Assembly (NCBI GenBank): GCA_021443125.1
Contig: JABUUQ010000002.1
Coordinates: forward strand, 396,660-401,743
Reading direction: 5' to 3'
Length of the DNA: 5,084 nt
DNA from: Bacteroidales bacterium
GTDB lineage: Bacteria > Bacteroidota > Bacteroidia > Bacteroidales > P3
The notes beneath the pieces are model-generated. The model did no database searches and was not told where the DNA came from. It saw nothing but the letters and a program-made list of their open reading frames with translations. Shown here piece after piece: positions 1 through 4,680 of this stretch (the stretch's first letter is position 1; the number at the start of each line of letters is the position of its first letter). Both the position numbers and the translations under genes were made by a program.

Positions 1-455
1 TGAGAAGCAGTAAGCATTACACCTGCATCGCATTGCAATTCTCTAACTGCAAAACTTAGAAGAGGAGTAGGATGTATGTTTTCGAAAAGATAAACCTTGA
101 AACCATTGGCAGCAAATACCTTGGCAGTTATTGTAGCAAAGTCCTTGCTGTTGTTTCTGCTATCAAAAGAAACGACAACTTTTATCTCCTGTTTGTCTTT
201 GTTTTGTTCCTTTATATAGTTCGCAAAACCCTGTGTTGACATTGAAACAACTATGGTATTCATGCGGTTTGTACCAATACCCATAATGCCTCTAAGACCG
301 CCAGTTCCAAAAGCCATTGTTTTATAGAAAGCATCGTTGAACTCTTCTATGTTGTTTTCTTTCAAAGAGAGTATCTGCTTTTTTATTTCTTCGCTAATAC
401 TGCTGTTAAGCCACTTGTCAGCGTTCAGTATTGCATTTTTATCCAATTCAGCCAT
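1..455 (-). CDS. Phosphohexomutase (phosphoglucomutase/phosphomannomutase family), N-terminal part, cut by window edge
   Basis: This is the first 151 residues of an alpha-D-phosphohexomutase, a cytosolic enzyme that moves phosphate between C1 and C6 of hexose phosphates. What is seen: FGTGGLRG at residues 49-56 followed by GIGTNRMN, the N-terminal signature of the Bacteroidota 'phospho-sugar mutase' group; SFDSRNNS at 96-103; HPTPLLSFAV from 128; and VMLTAS at 146-151. Ser151 is the predicted catalytic phosphoserine of the family TASHNP loop, and the window stops there, so the metal-binding, sugar-binding and phosphate-binding domains are not visible. Family members of this type are usually a little under 600 residues. 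The start ATG lies one base after the TAA of the upstream SEL1 gene (TAATATG), with only an A-rich leader and no Shine-Dalgarno, which implies coupled translation. Whether glucose or mannose phosphate is preferred cannot be told from this fragment. Confidence 0.9.
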   Translation of the reverse strand, partial: MAELDKNAILNADKWLNSSISEEIKKQILSLKENNIEEFNDAFYKTMAFGTGGLRGIMGIGTNRMNTIVVSMSTQGFANYIKEQNKDKQEIKVVVSFDSRNNSKDFATITAKVFAANGFKVYLFENIHPTPLLSFAVRELQCDAGVMLTAS

Positions 456-456
456 A

Positions 457-1467
457 TTATTTTTTGTTGTATTTTTTAGATTTCTTTGTTGATAGGTAAG
501 CAATAGCTTCTTCATTGTTCAATTCTGCTGCTTTTTCAAAGAAGATATTTGCTTGTTTTGTGTTTTTCTTCAATTTTTCGCCACTCATATATTCTTTGGC
601 AAGGATAAGATATGTTTCTCCTCTGTTTATCTGTTCCAAAGCAAGTATTTCAGTCAAATCTTCTGTCTTTTTGTAGGTGTCTAATGCAATAACTTCTTTT
701 GCAAATATGTTCCCATTGTCCGCAGATAGTTTGTAGTATTCCATAGCCTTGCTTGCTTTTGCGTGTTTTATTTGTCCGCAAGTCAATAACTCAGCATAAA
801 CATATTGGGCCATAGGTTCATCCTTCTCCAAAGCAATTTTTGCCAAAGATTCTGCTCTTTTGTAGTCTGGAGCAACTGCTTTGTTCGCATAAAGTATGTA
901 TGCAAGATTGCCCATCGCTATTGTATCATTGTTGTTTATTGCTTTCTCATACCAATACATTGCTTCTGTCCAATCCTCATTTACTGATATGCCATTGAAA
1001 TAGAAATCACCCAATCTTCTTTGAGCATAACTTTCATTTCTTTCTGCACATAGTCTATACCAAACATAAGCCCTTGATTTGCTTTCGCGTGTTCCTATGC
1101 CTTCATCAAACATTCGTGCCACTTTCATTTGAGAATTTTCGTGTCCTCGCTCTGCTGCCTTAAGGTAATAGTTGAAGGCGTTTGTCATATTTTCTGTTGT
1201 GCCTTTGCCTTCTTCATACATAGATGCAGTCATATAGCAAGATTCCAAATTATTCTTGTCTGCTGCCTGTTTATACCAAATAAATGCCTGTTTATAGTCT
1301 TGCAATTTGCCAATACCTTTATAGTAGTGCCCTGCCAACTGATACATAGCACTTACATTGCCGTTCTTTGCTTTCAGTTCCAAACCTTGAGCAAATGATT
1401 TTGCAGAAAAAACTCCACCCAAAAGCATTAGGACAGAGCACAAAGTTATTATTGTTCTATTCTTCAT
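457..1467 (-). CDS. Secreted SEL1-like repeat protein, 336 residues
   Basis: This is a protein of tandem SEL1-type (TPR-like) helical hairpins, a fold generally used as a protein-protein interaction scaffold; the partner is unknown. A signal peptide is visible: basic MKNR, a hydrophobic stretch to about residue 22, and a likely signal peptidase I site after Ser-Phe-Ala26. The mature protein should therefore be periplasmic or otherwise exported. Residues 37-252 form six contiguous units of exactly 36 residues, with an aromatic or Met at unit position 6, Ala at position 25 and an aromatic pair near positions 28-29. Units 5 and 6 are degenerate. A spacer at 253-279 is followed by a seventh unit at 282-317, then a lysine-rich tail (STKKSKKYNKK). 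The ATG lies inside the end of the preceding SEL1 gene (11-bp overlap, ATGAAGAATAG), so translation is probably coupled. It is likely a diverged tandem paralogue of its neighbour. The specific function is unknown. Confidence 0.88.
   Translation of the reverse strand: MKNRTIITLCSVLMLLGGVFSAKSFAQGLELKAKNGNVSAMYQLAGHYYKGIGKLQDYKQAFIWYKQAADKNNLESCYMTASMYEEGKGTTENMTNAFNYYLKAAERGHENSQMKVARMFDEGIGTRESKSRAYVWYRLCAERNESYAQRRLGDFYFNGISVNEDWTEAMYWYEKAINNNDTIAMGNLAYILYANKAVAPDYKRAESLAKIALEKDEPMAQYVYAELLTCGQIKHAKASKAMEYYKLSADNGNIFAKEVIALDTYKKTEDLTEILALEQINRGETYLILAKEYMSGEKLKKNTKQANIFFEKAAELNNEEAIAYLSTKKSKKYNKK
712..1359 (-). repeat. Six in-frame SEL1 units, 108-bp period
   Basis: Six consecutive 36-codon units (6 x 108 = 648 bp) encode residues 37-252 of the 336-residue protein. 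Periodicity is also visible in the DNA: related sequences coding for the aromatic-aromatic-x-Lys/Arg helix recur about every 108 bp near 947, 1055, 1161 and 1269. The units differ clearly at the nucleotide level, so this is an old protein repeat and not a recent tandem duplication or a slippage tract. Confidence 0.85.
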
Positions 1468-2047
1468 ATTGCCACAATTGATTTTCTTTCCAGTATTCCA
1501 AAGCTGTAGGATAGCCTTCGTTGAAAGCCATTTTTATGTAGTTTATTCCTTGAGCTATATCTTTCTTTATGCCATTGCCTTCATAAAGCATTGTTCCTGC
1601 TTTGAACATTGCTTTTGCCAATCCGCCTTTGTCAGCAGATTTTTTGTAATAATCAAAAGCTGTAGGCAGATGTTTTGCCACTCCTACACCTTGAGCATAC
1701 ATTTCGCCCAATGCATAGTCAGCTTCGTAATTGCCGTTTTCTGATGCTTTTTTGTAGTAGGTAAAGGCAAGATGCACATTTTGTTCCACATCCTCACCAT
1801 AATAATACATATCAGCCAAAGCCATTATTGCTTCCTTATGGCCTTGCTCTGCAGCCTTGTTATACCAATATATCGCCTGCTTTATATTCTTTTGCATTCT
1901 GCCATCTTGAGAATACATTTTTCCCAACTTGTATTGTGCATTTGCATCGCCATCTTCAGCAGCACGAACAAAAGTCTGTGCGTTTGCATTGCCACAAAAA
2001 GCAATTATAATGGTCAGCAAAAACAATCTCTTAATAAATCCTTTCAT
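1457..2047 (-). CDS. Secreted SEL1-like repeat protein, 196 residues
   Basis: This is a small exported SEL1-repeat protein of unknown partner. Residues 1-23 form a signal peptide (MKGFIKR, then a hydrophobic core) with a likely signal peptidase I cut after Ala-Asn-Ala23, leaving an N-terminal Gln. Units lie at 34-69, 70-105, 106-141 and 143-178, each 36 residues with Ala at unit position 25 (for example KQAIYWYNKAAEQG and PTAFDYYKKSADKG). Residues 179-196 look like the first half of an unfinished fifth unit. The start ATG is 39 bp after the gmk stop with no Shine-Dalgarno next to it; an AGGAGA just after the gmk stop is too far away to serve. The stop TAG overlaps the start of the next SEL1 gene by 11 bp, so the two are probably made together and may act together. 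Family assignment is secure; function is not. Confidence 0.88.
   Translation of the reverse strand: MKGFIKRLFLLTIIIAFCGNANAQTFVRAAEDGDANAQYKLGKMYSQDGRMQKNIKQAIYWYNKAAEQGHKEAIMALADMYYYGEDVEQNVHLAFTYYKKASENGNYEADYALGEMYAQGVGVAKHLPTAFDYYKKSADKGGLAKAMFKAGTMLYEGNGIKKDIAQGINYIKMAFNEGYPTALEYWKENQLWQYEE
1514..1948 (-). repeat. Four in-frame SEL1 units
   Basis: Four 36-codon units encode residues 34-178 of the 196-residue protein, with one extra residue (Gly142) between units 3 and 4. Units 2 and 3 are closest to a SEL1 consensus (Ala-x-x-Leu-Gly/Ala-x-Met-Tyr, Gly, then Ala-x-x-Tyr-Tyr-Lys-Lys-Ala/Ser). Sequences coding for the second helix recur about 108 bp apart near 1644, 1749 and 1857. Confidence 0.83.
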
Positions 2048-2086
2048 ATTAGTGTATGTGTATTAAATTACTTGCTTGTTTCTCCT

Positions 2087-2653
2087 TCATTCAAAATCTA
2101 TACCATTAACAAGATTGTCAAAATCCTCCACGGCTTTGGCAAGGTTGTCGTTTATAATGATTTTGTCGAACTTTTCTTTATAGGAAATTTCCATTTCAGC
2201 ACGGTTAAGACGCTTTGCCAAAGAATCTTCGGTTTCTGTACCTCTTGCCACAAGTCTTTCCCTTAGGGTTTCTATTGATGGAGGCATAATAAAAATAGCC
2301 AAAGCCTTGTCTTGCAACTGTTGTTTTATTCTTACGCCACCTTTTACATCGACATCGAAAATTGCAATTTTGCCTTCTTTGCTTATTCTCTCAACTTCAC
2401 TTTTCAAAGTGCCGTAGGAAAGTCCTTCATATACATTTTCATACTCCAAAAACTCATCATTAGCCAAACGCTGTGCAAATTCTTCTTCACTTATGAAATA
2501 ATAATTTTTGCCATGCACCTCTCCTTCGCGTGCCTTTCTTGTTGTGGCAGAAACAGAGAAAGAAAATCTGTTTGGATACTTTTCAAACAACTTTCCCAAT
2601 ATGGTCGTTTTCCCTGTGCCCGACGGAGCAGAAACTATGATGGAGTTTATCAT
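2087..2653 (-). CDS. gmk: Guanylate kinase, 188 residues
   Basis: This cytosolic enzyme phosphorylates GMP (and dGMP) to GDP with ATP, an essential step in guanine nucleotide synthesis. What is seen: the P-loop SAPSGTGKTT at residues 8-17; the GMP-binding segment SVSATTRKAREGE at 33-45 with Arg39 and Arg42, followed by Tyr51-Tyr52-Phe; Glu70 and Tyr80-Gly-Thr in the second GMP contact region; FDVDVKGG at 99-106; and the lid RGTETEDSLAKRL at 137-149. Length is normal for bacterial Gmk. I chose the ATG at 2653, although an in-frame ATG exists 11 codons earlier. The chosen Met sits just before the first beta strand, as is usual in the family, and four bases after the upstream stop (TAAAGATATG). 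The earlier start would overlap the upstream gene by 29 bp. In many Bacteroidota gmk neighbours yicC and nadD; neither is adjacent here. Nothing about the sequence looks impaired. Confidence 0.97.
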   Translation of the reverse strand: MINSIIVSAPSGTGKTTILGKLFEKYPNRFSFSVSATTRKAREGEVHGKNYYFISEEEFAQRLANDEFLEYENVYEGLSYGTLKSEVERISKEGKIAIFDVDVKGGVRIKQQLQDKALAIFIMPPSIETLRERLVARGTETEDSLAKRLNRAEMEISYKEKFDKIIINDNLAKAVEDFDNLVNGIDFE

Positions 2654-2657
2654 ATCT

Positions 2658-3614
2658 TTATTCTTCTTCAAATCGTTTTTCAACAAAGTTCAAAAGTTCG
2701 TTATAGGCTGATGAATTATGCGGCCATTTCTTTTCAAGTCTTGTTTGTTCGATAATTTGCATAGATTCCTGAAGAGATTGTGCGTCATTCAACTTTTTGA
2801 TGAATTGAGCATAGTTTTCCGTAACACCTGCGAATAAATCGTTGATGAATTTGAACTTGAAAGTGATTCCTATTGACTGACTCAAAGATTTTCTTGTCTT
2901 TGATTCAAACATATCTGCTATTGATTTTGGTTTGTTCTCGGTAGAAAACAACTCTGCTTGAGCTTTAGGCTTTTCAACGACAACAGATTCTGCCACAGGT
3001 ATTTCTGCTTGTTTTTCTTCTTTAACAGGAGCAGGTTCTGGTTTGATAAGATCCTTAAGGTTAGGAGTCGGCTTTTCTTCAACGGATTGTTCTGTTTTTT
3101 CTTTATACACTCTGTTTTTCAAGAAATCAAGCACAGATGGCTCTTCTTGCTTTGGCTCAATTATTTCTTGCTTTTCTTCTGCTAAAACTTGCTTTTCTTT
3201 TTCTGAATCCTCGTTTGAGTTTTCACTAACAAACTTCTCTAATTCTGCCTTAAGGTCTTCAATTTCCTTTTCCTCTATGTTTAGAGTTGTTTCTTCAATA
3301 ATTTCTTGCTTTTCTTCTTCTACAACAACTTGATTGACTTCTTGTTCAGTAGGTTTTATCTCTACAACTTTTTCCACAACCTTTTCTATTACTTGAGGTT
3401 CTGGAGCAACCGCTTCTTTCTCCAAGATATTTTTTGCAAGTGAGATAATTTGCTGATTTTGAGCTATTATCTCCTCCGTTCTCTGCATAAGTGCATTGTA
3501 GCGTTGCTCTGTAAAAAATTCGTCCTTCTTTTCCTCGGGCATTTGTAAAGAGATAACCAAATCATATATCTCTCTGACTTTTTCTTTAAGTATATTAAGG
3601 TTGTCGTTGTTCAT
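2658..3614 (-). CDS. Acidic, Lys/Glu-rich linker protein with conserved C-terminal helical domain, function unknown, 318 residues
   Basis: I do not know a function for this protein. There is no signal peptide and no membrane segment, so it is probably cytosolic. Three parts can be seen. Residues 1-66 are predicted helical (INILKEKVREIYDLV-like heptads, then QRTEEIIAQNQQIISLAKNIL), perhaps a coiled coil. Residues 67-240 are a Glu/Lys/Val/Pro-rich, probably disordered linker containing VIEKVVEKVVEIKP, two copies of EEKQEIIE (100-107 and 146-153) and three short hydrophobic motifs: SVLDFL (160-165), NLKDLI (185-190) and SIADMF (231-236). Residues 243-315 form a compact domain starting SLSQSIGITFKFKFINDLF and ending LLNFVEKRF. 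From memory, this C-terminal pattern (SIGI..kF.fi.dLF ... a Trp segment ... KRF) is a conserved uncharacterised Bacteroidota domain. The stop is 4 bp before gmk, so it is probably co-transcribed and coupled with it. Confidence 0.85.
   Translation of the reverse strand: MNNDNLNILKEKVREIYDLVISLQMPEEKKDEFFTEQRYNALMQRTEEIIAQNQQIISLAKNILEKEAVAPEPQVIEKVVEKVVEIKPTEQEVNQVVVEEEKQEIIEETTLNIEEKEIEDLKAELEKFVSENSNEDSEKEKQVLAEEKQEIIEPKQEEPSVLDFLKNRVYKEKTEQSVEEKPTPNLKDLIKPEPAPVKEEKQAEIPVAESVVVEKPKAQAELFSTENKPKSIADMFESKTRKSLSQSIGITFKFKFINDLFAGVTENYAQFIKKLNDAQSLQESMQIIEQTRLEKKWPHNSSAYNELLNFVEKRFEEE
3156..3317 (-). repeat. Pair of 24-bp direct repeats encoding EEKQEIIE
   Basis: Positions 3156-3179 and 3294-3317 match at 22 of 24 bases and are both read in the same frame as Glu-Glu-Lys-Gln-Glu-Ile-Ile-Glu within the linker of the 318-residue protein. 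The two copies are 138 bp apart (46 codons). Weaker relatives of the same CTTGCTTTTCTT core occur near 3190 and 3007. This is most simply internal expansion of a low-complexity linker. Confidence 0.7.
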
Positions 3615-3632
3615 TGTTTTAAGATTTATTTA

Positions 3633-3640
3633 CGAAATTA
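3633..3640 (-). promoter_or_regulatory. Possible -7 element (TAATTTCG) upstream of the 318-residue gene
   Basis: Read on the minus strand, the 79-bp gap at 3615-3693 contains TAATTTCG, one mismatch from the Bacteroidota -7 consensus TAnnTTTG and identical to the -7 candidate before gldA. It lies about 18 bases before the ATG. The nearest upstream TTG (3655-3657) is only 14 bp away, short of the usual spacing near 19, so the -33 element is weak or absent. The rest of this gap shows no convincing terminator hairpin for the gene before it, so read-through from 4602 is equally possible. Confidence 0.3.
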
Positions 3641-3693
3641 TTGTGTAAAATTAACAAAAATTATTCAGTAATACGCCTATTTTCTCCAAAAAT

Positions 3694-4602
3694 TTATTCT
3701 TTGTCGTCTTTTTTCTCCTCTGCATCATACAAAGGGTAGTTGAAAGCAGTGAATTGTTTAGGTACTTTGCAGTCTATTTGGGCTTTTCTTCCGTTATCTG
3801 TTCTTTGGAAAGATATTGAAGAATAACAGAATTTTAATATGTTCTTGCTCTTTTGTCTGTCAAACCTAAGGTCGCCGATTACAGGGTTCCCCAATTCTTT
3901 AAGCAAGGCACGAGTCAAAAAAGGCTTGTACCCTTTTTGTGAAATAAGAATATGATAGAAATTTTCTTCACCTTGGGAAAAATCCTCTATTGTTTTGTAT
4001 TGCAGAGTTGTTTCTTCAAATCCGTCTTTTGGCGAACGAGAGATTTCCCAACGGTTTTTATTGTTTCTATAATAGAATTTGATTTTGTCATTCTTGTGTT
4101 TCAAAGGTCTGCACACCATTGCATCTATCTCAAAACCGAAAGTATGCTTTTCCTTAGTAAGAACATCAAATGCATACTTGTTTTTGGCAAACAGACACAA
4201 ACCACTTTCATACACATCTGGTGCAAAAATCACATTGATTATCGCTTTATGGTCTTTTTTGTGGACATAGCGTTTTATTTCAGAGAGTAAATCTTCGCTT
4301 TTTTTGTTTTTAGGGTCATAGACTGCCACACCTGCAGCCTTGTTCGCCACCAAAACATCCGCATCCTCATAAAGCACCAAAACATCCCTTTTTTCTCTTG
4401 CTATATGCTTGCCTCCAGAGTATTTTTGGTAGTCTATGGTATCGCCTTTGTGAAGAATATATTCAAAACTCTTTATACTTGCTCCCGCAATCGAGAAACA
4501 ATTATACATAATCATTTTTTTTGCCTTTGTTACCGAAACTTCAGGAAAAATACTCTGAACAAAATTCAATAAAGTAGTGGTTTCTTTTACTTGGATTTTC
4601 AT
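3694..4602 (-). CDS. Divergent RluA-family pseudouridine synthase homologue with N-terminal S4 domain, 302 residues
   Basis: The domain order matches the RluA family, which converts uridine to pseudouridine in rRNA or tRNA: an S4 RNA-binding domain at about 8-58 (TTLLNFVQ... VTKAKKMI... ILHKGDTIDY), then the catalytic fold from about 73 (DVLVLYEDADVLVANKAAG, like EDDDLLVINKPAG). The scaffold is kept (ESGLCLFAKN 132-141; LGNPVIGDLRF 237-247), but active-site motifs are eroded. The usual HRLDxxTSG reads FAPDVYESG (126-134), keeping Asp129 but losing the Arg and Thr. The Lys-x-Tyr motif reads Phe157-x-Ile159. The GRTHQIR region reads YKPFLTR (225-231), keeping only the final Arg. It may be inactive, or active through an altered site, or an RNA-binding protein. 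I start it at the ATG at 4602: the longer reading frame to 4929 runs antisense through gldA and shows no family similarity. It is 302 residues, normal for S4-RluA proteins. It is divergent from gldA across 78 bp. Confidence 0.85.
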   Translation of the reverse strand: MKIQVKETTTLLNFVQSIFPEVSVTKAKKMIMYNCFSIAGASIKSFEYILHKGDTIDYQKYSGGKHIAREKRDVLVLYEDADVLVANKAAGVAVYDPKNKKSEDLLSEIKRYVHKKDHKAIINVIFAPDVYESGLCLFAKNKYAFDVLTKEKHTFGFEIDAMVCRPLKHKNDKIKFYYRNNKNRWEISRSPKDGFEETTLQYKTIEDFSQGEENFYHILISQKGYKPFLTRALLKELGNPVIGDLRFDRQKSKNILKFCYSSISFQRTDNGRKAQIDCKVPKQFTAFNYPLYDAEEKKDDKE

Positions 4603-4622
4603 AGATTTCTTTTCTAAATGAT

Positions 4623-4652
4623 TTGCAAATTTAACAATTTTTCGTAATTTCG
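4623..4652 (+). promoter_or_regulatory. Predicted Bacteroidota-type promoter for gldA
   Basis: TTG at 4623-4625 (within ATTTG) is followed after exactly 19 bp by TAATTTCG at 4645-4652. This fits the Bacteroidota sigma factor pattern of a -33 TTG and a -7 TAnnTTTG, with one mismatch in the -7 element. Transcription would start around 4657-4660, giving a leader of roughly 20 bases before the ATG at 4681. The leader is A-rich (CAAAAATAATCAAG) without a Shine-Dalgarno, as is usual in this phylum. Confidence 0.6.
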
Positions 4653-4655
4653 CAC
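4626..4655 (-). promoter_or_regulatory. Predicted Bacteroidota-type promoter for the RluA-like gene
   Basis: On the minus strand, TAAATTTG (4633-4626) is an exact match to the -7 consensus TAnnTTTG. Exactly 19 bp upstream is GTG (4655-4653), one base from the -33 TTG. A start near 4620 would leave a leader of about 18 bases before the ATG at 4602. This promoter lies almost exactly on top of the gldA promoter on the other strand, so the two would compete for polymerase. Confidence 0.5.
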
Positions 4656-4671
4656 CTTGAATTGTGCAAAA
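4648..4671. promoter_or_regulatory. Imperfect dyad in the divergent spacer, possible operator
   Basis: TTTCGCAC (4648-4655) and GTGCAAAA (4664-4671) form an inverted repeat matching at 7 of 8 positions around an 8-bp centre. It covers the end of the gldA -7 element and the likely gldA start site, and the -33 side of the opposing promoter. A repressor binding here could act on both genes, but a dyad this short in AT-rich DNA may be chance. Confidence 0.25.
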
Positions 4672-4680
4672 ATAATCAAG

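Noticed and set aside
1979..2047. Lipobox in the 196-residue SEL1 protein (IAFC at residues 15-18)
   Set aside because: Phe before the Cys does not fit a lipobox, which needs Gly, Ala or Ser, and a better signal peptidase I site (Ala-Asn-Ala) follows.
2063..2070. TAATTTAA in the gmk-SEL1 gap as a -7 promoter element
   Set aside because: Only a partial match to TAnnTTTG, with no TTG at suitable spacing; the tight gene packing favours read-through from gmk.
2081..2086. AGGAGA on the minus strand just after the gmk stop, as a Shine-Dalgarno
   Set aside because: It lies about 33 bases before the next ATG, far beyond functional spacing, with no alternative start in between.
2654..2686. Eleven-residue-longer gmk start
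   Set aside because: It overlaps the end of the upstream gene, and the extra residues (Lys/Asn-rich) are not part of the Gmk fold; the ATG at 2653 fits the family start.
805..3333. Several plus-strand open frames of 60-164 codons opposite the minus-strand genes
   Set aside because: All are antisense to well-supported genes and have Cys/Phe/Ile/His-rich compositions typical of reverse-strand shadows; none shows a domain.
3641..3693. Terminator after the RluA-like gene
   Set aside because: Only a 4-bp AATA/TATT pairing is present and no GC-rich stem precedes a T run, so it cannot be supported.
4516..4523. Eight-base A/T run inside the RluA-like gene as a slippage or phase-variation site
   Set aside because: The frame is intact, the tract is short, and similar runs are common in AT-rich genes; it simply encodes Lys-Lys-Met.
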